Origin: Xanthomonas hyacinthi
Lineage (GTDB): Bacteria > Pseudomonadota > Gammaproteobacteria > Xanthomonadales > Xanthomonadaceae
NCBI RefSeq assembly: GCF_009769165.1
Contig: NZ_CP043476.1
Location: 3,851,001 to 3,915,000, forward strand
Reading direction: 5' to 3'
Length of the DNA: 64,000 nucleotides
Under the pieces are notes generated by a model. The model was not told where the DNA came from and searched no databases. It saw nothing but the letters and a program-made list of their open reading frames with translations. Position 1 is the first letter of the stretch. Each line of letters opens with the position of its first letter. This document shows positions 1-9,090 of the stretch, piece after piece. The position numbers and the translations under genes were made by a program.

Positions 1-1
1 C

Positions 2-739
2 GGCATCACCTCCGGGCAGATCCTGATGGCCCGCGACAGCCAGCAGATGAGCAGCTACCTGCGCCGCGGCCGCGTCGACTGGGTCACCGAGACCGCGGCC
101 ACCGCGATGGCGCTGCAGCAGCGCGGCGGGGTGCGGCCGCTGCTGCTGACCGAGCGTGGCGGGGTGCGCGAGTACCACAGCGTGTTCTTCGTGCGCCGCG
201 ACGGGCCGCTGCACACCCTGCGCGACCTGCAGGGCCGCACCCTGGCGCTGCAGAGCACCTTGTCCACCAGCGCCTATCTGGTGCCGATGATGGCCTTGTT
301 CGAGCACGACCTGCACCCGGAGATCCTGCTCTCGCCGAAGGACCAGGCGTCGGCGAACACGGTCGGCTACGTGTTCGCGCGCTCGGAACTCAACATCGCC
401 TCCTTCGTGCACAAGCGCCTGGTGGACTGCGGCGCGTTGAGCAATCTGGACTGGGACGACGACCGCCGCGTGCCGCCGGCGTTCCGCCGCGATTTCCGGG
501 TGATCTACCGCGCCGAGCCGTTCCCGCGCGCGGTGGAGATGGTGCGCAGCGACCTGGCGCCGCCGGTGCAGGCGCGCCTGCGCGAGGTGTTGCTGGAGGC
601 CGCCGGCGACCCGCAGGGCCGCGCAGCGCTGCGCAGGTTCTTCGGCACCTCCGGCTTCTATCCGGTGGACCCGGCCTCGCAGAAGCGGCTGGACCAGCTG
701 CGTGCCGGGGTGGCGCGGGTCAAGCTGGAAGTGGAATGA
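2..739 (+). CDS. PhnD-like periplasmic substrate-binding protein, 5' end outside window
   Basis: The reading frame is open from the first bases, so the true start lies upstream. The visible 245 residues resemble the second lobe of phosphate/phosphonate ABC-type binding proteins (PhnD family): a stretch that discusses 'LRDLQGRTLAL' and the 'TSAYLVP' loop typical of the ligand pocket, then a C-terminal helical part. The stop codon overlaps the ATG of the following GGDEF-EAL gene (ATGA). No ABC permease or ATPase follows, so I infer that the protein senses a ligand for the cyclic-di-GMP enzyme rather than feeding an importer. The ligand cannot be read from the sequence. Confidence 0.7.
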   Translation, partial: GITSGQILMARDSQQMSSYLRRGRVDWVTETAATAMALQQRGGVRPLLLTERGGVREYHSVFFVRRDGPLHTLRDLQGRTLALQSTLSTSAYLVPMMALFEHDLHPEILLSPKDQASANTVGYVFARSELNIASFVHKRLVDCGALSNLDWDDDRRVPPAFRRDFRVIYRAEPFPRAVEMVRSDLAPPVQARLREVLLEAAGDPQGRAALRRFFGTSGFYPVDPASQKRLDQLRAGVARVKLEVE

Positions 740-2880
740 AGACGCTGCGCTTCGGATTGCAGGCCAGGTTCCTGCTGGCGATGGGCGTTGCCGCGTTGCT
801 GATCATGGCGATCCTGGCGCTGCTGCTGGAGCGCCAGGCGGCGATGCAGAACGAGGTGCGCACGCTCAGCGGCAACGTGATCCATGGCCTGTTCGACCGC
901 AGCATGCGCACCCGCGGCGAAACCCTGGCACGGCAGCTGTCCGATTCGCTGGCCAATCCGGTGTACTACTCGGACCTGGACGCGATCGGCAGCCAGGTGC
1001 GCGCGGCGCTGGGCTACGTGGCGGTGGCCTACGTGCTGGTGTACGACGCCGACGGGCGCCTGATCCACGACGGCAGCGACGAGTTGCCCGGCTACGGCCA
1101 GCGCATGCGCGGCCCGATGGCCGATGCGGCGATCAAGGCCAACGGCCTGCTGGCGCAGGAGTCCGACGAGATCCTGGACGTGTCGATGCCGATCATGATC
1201 GGCGACCAGCGCGTGGGCGGGGTGCGCGTGGGCATGTCCTGGACGCGGGCGCTGGTCTACGAGCGCAAGGCCGGCGAGAACCTGGACGAACGCCTGGACG
1301 CGCTGGGCAAGCGCCACCTGGGCTGGTTGGCGCTGCTGCTGGCCGCGCTGGGGCTGACCGCGGTGATGGTGGCGATCTACGTGCAGCGCACGCTGGTGGC
1401 GCCGGTGCGCTGGCTGGCCGCGGCCGCGCGCCAGATCGAGGCCGGCGACTACGTGGTGGAGCGCCGCGACAGCGGCCGCCACGACGAGGTCAGCGAGCTG
1501 CTGCGCGCGTTCGGGCGCATGAGCGAGGCGATCGCGCGCCACGACCGCGACGTGCGCCACATGGCCTATACCGATGCCTTGACCGGGCTGACCAACCGGC
1601 TCGCGTTCCGCGAAGCGCTGGACCACCGCATGCTGTCCGCACGCGCCTCGCAGCGGCGCCTGGCGCTGCTGTTCGCCGACATCGACGACTTCAAGCGGAT
1701 CAACGACACCCTCGGCCACGAGGCCGGCGACGAGGCGCTGCTGCAGTTCGCGCGGCGCATCCAGCTGGCAGTGGATCAGCTGGGCGGGCACGACGCGCTG
1801 CTGGCGCGCTTCGGCGGCGACGAATTCGTGATCCTGGTCGAGGACGAGCACGCGCTGCAGGTCGCCACTGGCCTGGCCGAGCGCCTGGTGCAGGAACTGC
1901 GCGAGCCGCTGCGGATCCAGGACCGCGAGGTGTTCATGGGCACCTCGATCGGCATCACCGTGTATCCCGGCGATGCCGAAGACGCCTCGGCGCTGCTGAA
2001 GAACGGCGACATCGCGATGTACCAGGCCAAGCTGGCCGGCAAGAACTGCCACCGTTTCTACAGCCGCGCGCTGGACTACGCGGTGGAGCGGCGCGTGCAC
2101 ATGGAGCATGAGTTGCGCGGGGCCTGGGAGCGCGGCGAACTGAAGCTGGTGTACCAGCCGATCTTCCGCACCCTGGACCGGCGCATGGTCGGGGTGGAGG
2201 TGCTGCTGCGCTGGCAGCACCCGGCGCTGGGCACGATCTCGCCGACGGTATTCATCGACGTGGCCGAGCAGAGCGGGCTGATCGAGGGCATCGGCCCCAG
2301 GGTGCTGCGCGCGGCCTGCCACGAGGCCACGCAGTGGCAGCGCTTCGACGGCAGCCGCGACCTGTTCGTGTCGGTCAACGTGTCGCCGCGGCAGCTGCGC
2401 AGCGGCGACCTGCCGGAAATCGTCGCCGACTGCCTGCGCGAATCCGGGCTGCCGGCGGCGCAGCTGCACCTGGAACTGACCGAGACTGCGGTGATCGGCG
2501 ACGAGCTGCAGGCCGCGAGCATGCTGGCGCGGCTGCACCGCACCGGGGTCAAGGTCTGGCTGGACGACTTCGGCACCGGCTTCTCCGGGCTGAGCCACCT
2601 GCGCCAGGTGCCGGTGGACGGGGTCAAGATCGACAAGAGCTTCGTCGCCGACCTGCAGCGCGATCCCGACGACCTGGCGCTGACCACCGCGATCATCGCG
2701 ATGGCGCATTCGCTGGGCATCACCGTGGTCGCCGAGGGCATCGAACAGGAAGTGCAGTTCGAACTGCTGCGCGAGCGCGGCTGCGAACTGGGGCAGGGCT
2801 TCTGGCTCAGCCACCCGCTCAGCGCCTGCGAATTCCGCCAGCTGCTGGCCAACGAGGGCGCGCCGCGCAGCGAGGCGTAG
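736..2880 (+). CDS. Membrane GGDEF-EAL cyclic-di-GMP enzyme
   Basis: This 714-residue protein makes or breaks cyclic-di-GMP at the inner membrane. In order it has a transmembrane segment near residues 13-31, a periplasmic sensor region, a second transmembrane segment near 194-215, a HAMP-like linker, a GGDEF domain with an intact GGDEF at 360-364, and an EAL domain whose signature reads EVLLR at 488-492. The other EAL metal and catalytic positions (NVS, ELTET, DDFGTG, KIDKSF, AEGIE, QGF) are all present, so phosphodiesterase activity is likely. I see no RxxD inhibitory site before GGDEF. It is translationally coupled to the upstream binding protein, which suggests that protein supplies the periplasmic signal. 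Confidence 0.9.
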   Translation: MKTLRFGLQARFLLAMGVAALLIMAILALLLERQAAMQNEVRTLSGNVIHGLFDRSMRTRGETLARQLSDSLANPVYYSDLDAIGSQVRAALGYVAVAYVLVYDADGRLIHDGSDELPGYGQRMRGPMADAAIKANGLLAQESDEILDVSMPIMIGDQRVGGVRVGMSWTRALVYERKAGENLDERLDALGKRHLGWLALLLAALGLTAVMVAIYVQRTLVAPVRWLAAAARQIEAGDYVVERRDSGRHDEVSELLRAFGRMSEAIARHDRDVRHMAYTDALTGLTNRLAFREALDHRMLSARASQRRLALLFADIDDFKRINDTLGHEAGDEALLQFARRIQLAVDQLGGHDALLARFGGDEFVILVEDEHALQVATGLAERLVQELREPLRIQDREVFMGTSIGITVYPGDAEDASALLKNGDIAMYQAKLAGKNCHRFYSRALDYAVERRVHMEHELRGAWERGELKLVYQPIFRTLDRRMVGVEVLLRWQHPALGTISPTVFIDVAEQSGLIEGIGPRVLRAACHEATQWQRFDGSRDLFVSVNVSPRQLRSGDLPEIVADCLRESGLPAAQLHLELTETAVIGDELQAASMLARLHRTGVKVWLDDFGTGFSGLSHLRQVPVDGVKIDKSFVADLQRDPDDLALTTAIIAMAHSLGITVVAEGIEQEVQFELLRERGCELGQGFWLSHPLSACEFRQLLANEGAPRSEA

Positions 2881-3040
2881 CTGGCAGGCCAGGGTGCCCG
2901 GCGGCGCGCAGGCCGTCCCGAGCGCGCCGGCCTTGGGCGCTTCCTGTAGGAGGGGCTTCAGCCCGCCCCAAGCCCACCCGGGCAGGTGGTCCGGCAAGAT
3001 GGCGACAATGCGCCGCCGTGCCTGCCGCAGCCGAGTCCGG

Positions 3041-4072
3041 CTACAGCGCGTGCTTGCCGGTGTCGCCGGGAATCTCGCGCACCAGCTTCGGCACCAGATA
3101 CCCGGACAGCCGCGCGGCCAGGGCCTGGTGCAGCGCGCGCGCGGTTGCATCGTCCACTTCGAAATGGGCCACGCCTTCGACCTTGTCCAATTGATGCAGG
3201 TAGTAGGGCAGCACCCCGGCGGCGAAGCTGCGCTCGCTCAAGGCGGCCAGCGCCTGGACGCTGTCGTTGACCCCGCGCAGCAGCACCGCCTGGTTCAACA
3301 GTTGCGCGCCGGTGCCGCGCAACTGCGCCAGCGCGGCATCCACGCTCGCATCGAATTCGTTGGCGTGGTTGGCATGGATCACGAACGCCAATGGCCACGG
3401 CAGCGCGCGCAGCCAGGCCAGCAGCGGCGCATCGACGCGTTCGGGCAGCACCACCGGCAGCCGGCTGTGGATGCGCAGGCGCTTGAGCTGCGGCAGGGCC
3501 GCCAGCGCCTCGGTCAACTCGACCAGCTTGGAGGTGGCCAGCGACAGCGGGTCGCCGCCGGACAGGATCACCTCGTCGATGTCCGGGTCGGCGGCGATCG
3601 CCGCCACCGCCTCGCGCCAGCCATCGCGCGCGGCGGTTTCCTCGGCATACGGGAAGTGGCGGCGGAAGCAGTAGCGGCAGTGCACCGCGCAGCTGCCGGT
3701 GGCGACCAGCAGCGCGCGGCCGCGGTATTTCTGGATCACCCCGTCGGCCTTCTTGGCCGCGGCGTCGCCGACCGCGTCCAGCGCGAAGCCCGGCACCCGG
3801 CGCAGTTCGGCGTCGATCGGCAGCACCTGGCGCAGCAGCGGGTCGTGCGGGTCGCCATGGTGCATGCGCGCCACGAAGCCGCGCGGCACGCGCAGTGCGA
3901 ATTGCGTCGCAGCCTGTTCGGAGACGCCGAGCGCCTGCGGGTCCAGCCCGAGCAGCGCCAGCAGCTCGCGCGGGTCGCGCACGGCATCGCGCCACAGCTG
4001 CTGCCAGCGCGGCGGCGCCAGCGTGGCGGGAGACGGGGACGGCTGCATCGGGCGGGGGGCTGCGGTTATCAT
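3041..4072 (-). CDS. epmB: EF-P beta-lysylation protein EpmB (lysine 2,3-aminomutase)
   Basis: A 343-residue radical-SAM, PLP-dependent aminomutase that converts (S)-alpha-lysine to (R)-beta-lysine for attachment to elongation factor P. The cluster CAVHCRYC is the CxxxCxxC iron-sulfur motif, and the SGGDP segment is the SAM-binding GGE-type motif of the family. A lysine in the C-terminal part (LHQLDKVEG) fits the PLP-binding position. It is divergent from efp, with less than 100 bases between the starts, so both probably share a control region. ATG at 4072 gives the listed length; an in-frame ATG eight codons later is a possible alternative. The partner ligase EpmA is not in the window. Confidence 0.92.
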   Translation of the reverse strand: MITAAPRPMQPSPSPATLAPPRWQQLWRDAVRDPRELLALLGLDPQALGVSEQAATQFALRVPRGFVARMHHGDPHDPLLRQVLPIDAELRRVPGFALDAVGDAAAKKADGVIQKYRGRALLVATGSCAVHCRYCFRRHFPYAEETAARDGWREAVAAIAADPDIDEVILSGGDPLSLATSKLVELTEALAALPQLKRLRIHSRLPVVLPERVDAPLLAWLRALPWPLAFVIHANHANEFDASVDAALAQLRGTGAQLLNQAVLLRGVNDSVQALAALSERSFAAGVLPYYLHQLDKVEGVAHFEVDDATARALHQALAARLSGYLVPKLVREIPGDTGKHAL

Positions 4073-4170
4073 ATGCGGTCATAAAACGAGTGCCCGCCGA
4101 CGGCGGGGCTTTCCATTCTATCCGGCCGGCCGCCGCACGCGGCGGGTTTGCCTTACCCGAGGAGTTTCAG

Positions 4171-4737
4171 ATGGCCAGCTACGGCATGAACGACGTCAAG
4201 AACGGGATGAAGATCCTGGTCAACAGCGAGCCCGCGATCATCACCGATACCGAATACGTCAAGCCGGGCAAGGGCCAGGCCTTCACCCGCATCAAGTACC
4301 GCTTCATCAAGTCCGGGCGCGTGGTCGAACTGACCATGAAGGCGACCGACAGCCTGGAAGCGGCCGACGTGGTCGATACCAACATGCAGTACCTGTATAC
4401 CGACGGCGAATACTGGCACTTCATGCAGCAGGAAACCTTCGAGCAGGTGCAGGCCGACAAGGTCGGCGTCGGCGACGCGGCCAAGTGGATCAAGGGCGAG
4501 GAGGATTGCGTGGTGACGCTGTGGAACGGCACCCCGATCCAGGTCACCCCGCCGAACTTCGTCGAACTGAAGATCGTCGAGACCGACCCGGGCGTGCGCG
4601 GCGACACCTCCGGCGGCGGCGGCAAGCCGGCCACGCTGGAAACCGGCGCGGTGGTGCGGGTGCCGCTGTTCGTCGGCCAGGACGAAGTGATCAAGGTCGA
4701 TACCCGCTCGGGCGAGTACTTCTCGCGCGTCAAGTAA
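4171..4737 (+). CDS. efp: Elongation factor P
   Basis: A 188-residue translation factor that helps ribosomes through polyproline stretches. The start is set by GAGGAG about eight bases before the ATG at 4171. Lys34 lies in the loop PGKGQAF, the site that receives beta-lysine in EpmA/EpmB organisms, and this fits the epmB gene directly opposite. The three beta-barrel domains are complete and the length is standard. Upstream reading through the frame exists but has no Shine-Dalgarno support. Confidence 0.96.
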   Translation: MASYGMNDVKNGMKILVNSEPAIITDTEYVKPGKGQAFTRIKYRFIKSGRVVELTMKATDSLEAADVVDTNMQYLYTDGEYWHFMQQETFEQVQADKVGVGDAAKWIKGEEDCVVTLWNGTPIQVTPPNFVELKIVETDPGVRGDTSGGGGKPATLETGAVVRVPLFVGQDEVIKVDTRSGEYFSRVK

Positions 4738-4739
4738 GC

Positions 4740-5213
4740 GTGTCCGCAGCACGCTGCCGGCGGTGCGCGGGATCCGGCTGGGCCGCCGCGCTGTGCTGCA
4801 TCGGCCTGGCCACGGCCGCGTGCGCGGCGCAGGCCTGCGCCGCGCGCTTGCTGCGCGGCGTCGCCGCGCCGTGGCAGGCGGCGGTCGTGGCGCAGGCGTG
4901 CAAGCCCTGGCCCTACGATCCCGGCGCGACCCTGGCCGCGGTCGCATACGCTACCGATGCCGCGGCCCCCTGGCGAGCGCGCGATCGAACTGCACCTGGC
5001 GCTGCTGTCCAGCGCCGATGCGCGCGTCCTGGCCACGTATTCGCGCGCGCTCGGCGAGGACGCCGGGCTGGAGCCGGACCAGGATGCGCTGCGCCTGGAC
5101 ACGGCGCGCTACGACCTGGCACCGCGCGCGCGCGCCAGCCGCGGCGCTACGACGGCCAGCGCTACCGACCCCCGGCCGGCACCCAAGCGCCGTTCTGGGC
5201 GTTCCAACCCTAA
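4740..5213 (+). pseudogene. Small exported-type protein gene with two compensating frameshifts
   Basis: A GTG start two bases after the efp stop opens a frame with a hydrophobic N-terminus and then protein-like sequence (QACKPWPYDPGATLAAVAYATDA). From about 4970 to about 5125 this frame turns into Arg/Pro-rich shadow sequence, while the +1 frame reads as sensible protein (GERAIELHLALLSSADARV, LRLDTARYDLAP). After about 5125 the original frame again looks real (RYDGQRYRPPAGT) and ends in TAA at 5211. The switches fall at a run of five C and at a GC dinucleotide run. Either the gene is damaged or the assembly has an indel at each run. Corrected, the product is a roughly 157-residue protein of unknown function. 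Confidence 0.5.
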
Positions 5214-5233
5214 CGTCCTTCCCAAGGCCTGCC

Positions 5234-6571
5234 ATGACGTCTGCCCCCGTTGAATCCTGCGACCTGCTGATCGAAGCCGGCTACGTGGTCCCGATCGAGC
5301 CGCATGCCGTGGTGCTGGAGGACCACGCGGTGGCGGTGCGCGGCAGCGAGATCGTCGCGGTGCTGCCGCGCGTCGAGGCGCACGCGCGTTTCGCCGCCGC
5401 GCGCCGCGTGTCGCGCCCGGACGCGGCGCTGCTGCCGGGTTTGGTCAATGCGCACACCCACAACCCGATGACGCTGTTGCGCGGCATCGCCGACGACCTG
5501 CCGCTGATGGTGTGGCTGCAGCAGCACATCTGGCCGGTGGAAACCGCGGTGATCGGCCCGGAGTTCGTCGCCGACGGCACCGCGCTGGCGATCGCCGAGA
5601 TGCTGCGCGGCGGCACCACCTGCGCCAACGAGAACTACTTCTTCGCCGACGTGCAGGCCGCGGTGTACAAGCAGCACGGTTTCCGCGCGCGGGTGGGCAC
5701 GGTGATCATCGATTTCCCGACCGCCTGGGCCAAGACCTCCGACGAATACTTCGAACGCGCCTGCGAGGTGCACGACCAGTGGCGCGACGATCCGCTGATC
5801 GGCATCGCCTTCGCCCCGCATGCGCCGTACACGGTCAACGACGCCAACTTCGCGCGCGTGCGCATGCTGTCCGACCAGCTCGACGTGCCGGTGCACCTGC
5901 ACACCCACGAGACCGCGCAGGAGATCGCCGACTCGCTCAAGCAGTACGGCCAGCGCCCGCTGGCGCGGCTGGACCGGCTCGGCCTGGTCAACGACCGCCT
6001 GATCGCGGTGCACATGACCCAGCTCACCGACGCGGAGATCCACCTGTGCGCCGAGCGCGGGGTCAGCGTGGTGCATTGCCCCGAATCCAACCTCAAGCTC
6101 GCCTCCGGCTTCTGCCCGGCCTGCGCGCTGCAGCGCGCGGGCGTGAACCTGGCGATCGGCACCGACGGCTGCGCCAGCAACAACGACCTGGACATGTTCA
6201 GCGAGAACCGCACCGCGGCGATCCTGGCCAAGGCGGTGGCCAACGACGCCACCGCGCTGGACGCGGCCAGCACGCTGCGCGCGGCCACCCTGGGCGGCGC
6301 GCGCGCGCTCGGTTTCGGCGACAGGATCGGCTCGATCGAGGTCGGCAAGCAGGCCGACCTGATCTGCGTGGACCTGTCGGCGCTGGAGACCCAGCCGCTG
6401 CACAACGTGCTGTCGCAACTGGTCTATGCGGCCGGCCGGCAGCAGGTCAGCGACGTGTGGATCGCCGGCCAGCGCAAGCTCGAACAGCGCGTGCTGGTGG
6501 ACATGGACACCGACGCGCTGGTCGCCAACGCGCGGCAGTGGCGCGAACGCATCCGCAGCGTGCACGCCTGA
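5234..6571 (+). CDS. mtaD: TRZ/ATZ-family amidohydrolase, probable MTA/SAH deaminase
   Basis: A 445-residue metal-dependent amidohydrolase of the family that deaminates 5'-methylthioadenosine and S-adenosylhomocysteine. Visible motifs are NAHTH (metal HxH) after the short N-terminal sandwich, [21 protein letters not shown] and [12 protein letters not shown], which together form the zinc site and substrate pocket. The following gene is the SAM methyltransferase ubiG, which produces S-adenosylhomocysteine, so a role in recycling it is plausible. Related deaminases act on other aminated rings, so the substrate is an inference. Confidence 0.8.
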   Translation: MTSAPVESCDLLIEAGYVVPIEPHAVVLEDHAVAVRGSEIVAVLPRVEAHARFAAARRVSRPDAALLPGLVNAHTHNPMTLLRGIADDLPLMVWLQQHIWPVETAVIGPEFVADGTALAIAEMLRGGTTCANENYFFADVQAAVYKQHGFRARVGTVIIDFPTAWAKTSDEYFERACEVHDQWRDDPLIGIAFAPHAPYTVNDANFARVRMLSDQLDVPVHLHTHETAQEIADSLKQYGQRPLARLDRLGLVNDRLIAVHMTQLTDAEIHLCAERGVSVVHCPESNLKLASGFCPACALQRAGVNLAIGTDGCASNNDLDMFSENRTAAILAKAVANDATALDAASTLRAATLGGARALGFGDRIGSIEVGKQADLICVDLSALETQPLHNVLSQLVYAAGRQQVSDVWIAGQRKLEQRVLVDMDTDALVANARQWRERIRSVHA

Positions 6572-6623
6572 TCTGCTTTCCTGCCGCGCCGCGCTCCGCG
6601 CGCGGCCCAACCGAGATGCCGCC

Positions 6624-7361
6624 ATGACCGTTTCCGCCTCCAACGCCTCCGCCAACTTCGATCAGGCCGAACTGGACAAGTTCGGTGCGCTGGCCACCCG
6701 CTGGTGGGACGCCGACGGCCCGCAGAAGCCGCTGCACGCGCTGAACCCGGTGCGCCTGCGCTACGTCGCCGAGCGGCTGCCGCTGCGCGGCGCCAGCGTG
6801 CTCGACGTGGGCTGCGGCGGCGGCCTGCTCAGCGAGGCGCTGGCCAGGCAGGGCGCGCAGGTCACCGCGATCGACCTGTCGCCGGAGCTGGTCAAGGTGG
6901 CGCGGCTGCACCAGCTCGAGTCCGGGGTGGAGGTCGACTACCGCGTGCAGTCGGTCGAGGACCTGGCCGCCGAGCGCCCGGGCGGCTTCGATGCGATCAC
7001 CTGCATGGAGATGCTGGAACACGTGCCCGATCCGGCGGCGATCGTGCGCGCCTGCGCGAGCCTGCTCAAGCCCGGCGGCCAGCTGTTCCTGTCCACCCTC
7101 AACCGCACCCCGGCCGCGTTCGCGCTGGCCATCGTCGGCGCCGAGTACGTGGCGCGGCTGCTGCCCACCGGCACCCACCGCTACCAGGAGTTCATCAAGC
7201 CGGCCGAACTGGCGGCGTGGCTGCGCCAGGCCGAGCTGCAGCTGCGCGACGTCAGCGGCATGCTGTACGAACCGTGGCGCAACCGCGCGCGGCTGTCCAC
7301 GCGCACCGAGGTGAATTATCTGGCGTGTGCGGTGAAGCCGGGAAGCGGGAATGGGGAGTAG
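6624..7361 (+). CDS. ubiG: Ubiquinone biosynthesis O-methyltransferase UbiG
   Basis: A 245-residue class I SAM methyltransferase for the two O-methylations of ubiquinone synthesis. Motif I is [13 protein letters not shown], the acidic loop follows at AIDLSPE, and [10 protein letters not shown] and the TLNRTP segment are typical of UbiG. The final residues (after AVKPG) are encoded by a GGGAATGGGGAGT repeat that also forms the first codons of the next gene, with which it overlaps by 11 bases. The core is complete, so the repeat-derived tail is probably harmless. Confidence 0.92.
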   Translation: MTVSASNASANFDQAELDKFGALATRWWDADGPQKPLHALNPVRLRYVAERLPLRGASVLDVGCGGGLLSEALARQGAQVTAIDLSPELVKVARLHQLESGVEVDYRVQSVEDLAAERPGGFDAITCMEMLEHVPDPAAIVRACASLLKPGGQLFLSTLNRTPAAFALAIVGAEYVARLLPTGTHRYQEFIKPAELAAWLRQAELQLRDVSGMLYEPWRNRARLSTRTEVNYLACAVKPGSGNGE

Positions 7362-8061
7362 GGGATCGGCACAGCCGCCGCGCGGCGGGTTCCCGCGCGC
7401 GGTGCTGTTCGATCTGGACGGCACGCTGCTGGACAGTGCGCCGGATCTGCTGGCCGCGGCCAATGCGCTGCGCGCCGAGCATGGCGCCGACGCGCTGCGC
7501 CTGGAGCAGCTGCGCCCGGTGGTGTCCAAGGGCTCGCGGGCGATGCTGGGCGTGGCCTTTCCCGAGTTGCCGACCGCGGCGCGCGATGCGCTGATCCCCG
7601 ATTTCCTGCGCCAGTACGAAACCTTGATCGGCCGGCATTCGCAGCCGTTCGACGGCATCGCGCCGATGCTGCAGCGACTGGAAGATGCCGGCTGCGTGTG
7701 GGGCATCGTCACCAACAAGCCCGAATACCTGGCGCGGCTGATCCTGCCGCAGCTGGGCTGGGAACGGCGCTGCGCGGTGCTGATCGGCGGCGACACCCTG
7801 GCCGAGCGCAAGCCGCACCCGCTGCCGCTGCAGGTGGCGGCGCAGCGCCTGGGCCTGGACCCGCAGCAGATCGCCTACGTCGGCGACGACGAGCGCGACA
7901 TCCTCGCCGCGCGCGCCGCCGGCATGGCCTCGGTGGCGGTGTTGTGGGGCTATCGCCTGGACGGCGAGGATCCGCTGGCCTGGCGCGCCGATGCGCTGGT
8001 CGCCGCGCCGGCCGACCTGCTCGATGCGCACGCCTGGCCCGGCGCGCCGCAGCCCTCCTGA
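7351..8061 (+). CDS. gph: Phosphoglycolate phosphatase-like HAD hydrolase
   Basis: A 236-residue haloacid-dehalogenase phosphatase. Motif I is [10 protein letters not shown] with the nucleophilic aspartate, motif II is the IVTNK segment, motif III the lysine in ERKPHPLP, and motif IV GDDERD. This matches the Gph/MupP-like branch. It overlaps the 3' end of ubiG, and the first dozen residues ([13 protein letters not shown]) are low-complexity and partly repeat-derived. Without a biochemical clue phosphoglycolate or MurNAc-6-phosphate are both possible substrates. Confidence 0.8.
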   Translation: MGSRGSAQPPRGGFPRAVLFDLDGTLLDSAPDLLAAANALRAEHGADALRLEQLRPVVSKGSRAMLGVAFPELPTAARDALIPDFLRQYETLIGRHSQPFDGIAPMLQRLEDAGCVWGIVTNKPEYLARLILPQLGWERRCAVLIGGDTLAERKPHPLPLQVAAQRLGLDPQQIAYVGDDERDILAARAAGMASVAVLWGYRLDGEDPLAWRADALVAAPADLLDAHAWPGAPQPS

Positions 8062-8081
8062 ACTTCCGGAATCCCGATCGC

Positions 8082-8786
8082 ATGAGCAGCACCTCCGCCC
8101 TGGATGCCTTCCTCGACAAATGGCGCAGCCGCTGGCCGGAATGGGCGGTGGCCGAGGTGTTCGTGCCGGCGCCGCAGCGCGCGCACACCGTGGCCTGGTT
8201 CGCGCTGCTGCAGGAATTCGACGACATCCTCAACATCGCCGGCGATCCGCTGCCAGCCGACGCCAAGCTGGCGTGGTGGGGCGAGGAATTGCACAGTTGG
8301 GCCGCGCAACGCTCGCGGCATCCGCTGGGGCGGGTGCTGGAGCCGGTCGCCGCGCCATGGACGCCGCTGGCCGAGGCCTTGCCGGGGCTGCTCGCCACGC
8401 GCGCGGCCGCGGCCGATCCGGCGCATGCCTACGAGCGCCTGGAGGCGTTCGCACTGGCCGCGGCGCAGGTCGAGGGCGCCGTCTTCGAGGGCCGCCGCGG
8501 CGCGGCGGCGGCGCTGGCCACGCAGGTGCTGGCGCAGCGGCTGGCCGCCGCCGGCATCGCCGCGGTGCCGTTGTCGCTGCGCGGTGGCGGCGACGCGGCG
8601 CAGGCGCAGCGGCGCTGGGCGCAGGCCCTGCTGCAAGGTTGGCCGCGACGCGTGGACGGGCCGCGGCCGCGGCGCATCGTGGCGGCGCTGGCGCGTGCGC
8701 GGATCGCGCAACACGCCCGCGCCGCACGCAAACCGCCCGCGGCGATGGCCACACTGTGGCGCGCCTGGTGGGCCGGCCTGGGCTGA
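8082..8786 (+). CDS. Squalene/phytoene synthase-like protein
   Basis: A 234-residue protein resembling short, probably non-catalytic members of the trans-isoprenyl head-to-head synthase fold. The stretch around residues 27-90 (ALLQEFDDI, then KLAWWGEELH and HPLGRVLE) follows the phytoene-synthase pattern, but I do not find the two paired DxxxD metal motifs expected of an active enzyme. The C-terminal half is Ala/Arg-rich. It starts 20 bases after gph. Assignment is tentative. Confidence 0.45.
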   Translation: MSSTSALDAFLDKWRSRWPEWAVAEVFVPAPQRAHTVAWFALLQEFDDILNIAGDPLPADAKLAWWGEELHSWAAQRSRHPLGRVLEPVAAPWTPLAEALPGLLATRAAAADPAHAYERLEAFALAAAQVEGAVFEGRRGAAAALATQVLAQRLAAAGIAAVPLSLRGGGDAAQAQRRWAQALLQGWPRRVDGPRPRRIVAALARARIAQHARAARKPPAAMATLWRAWWAGLG

Positions 8787-9090
8787 GGTCTCAGGATCGA
8801 ACGACGCTGCAATGGAGCGGGACGCTGCCGATCGGCGACGACGGCGTGCGCTTCGGTTGCCGTGCGCGCGAGCGTGCAGCGGCGCGGGCCGCCGGCGACA
8901 GCGATCGCGCTGGAGCCAGCTGCGTTGCGGCCCACGCGCGCAGCGCAGGTGGACAGGCCACCGTCATGCGCGGTCCAGCGCGCACGCAAACCGACAGTGC
9001 GCCGCATCCGCGCAGGGCAGCGGCGCCGATGCCGCAGCGCCGGCATGGCGCCAGCGCTGCGGAGCGACGCGCGGTAGCGCGCCGGTGCGA
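8787..9090. other. Intergenic stretch, nothing recognised
   Basis: About 300 bases between two convergent genes. I see no protein-like frame, tRNA or clear terminator hairpin with a T tract. Confidence 0.5.

Noticed and set aside
658..3150. Very long minus-strand frame opposite the GGDEF-EAL gene
   Set aside because: It is rich in Arg, Ala, Gln and His with no domain, and mirrors a clearly coding strand; typical shadow of a GC-rich gene.
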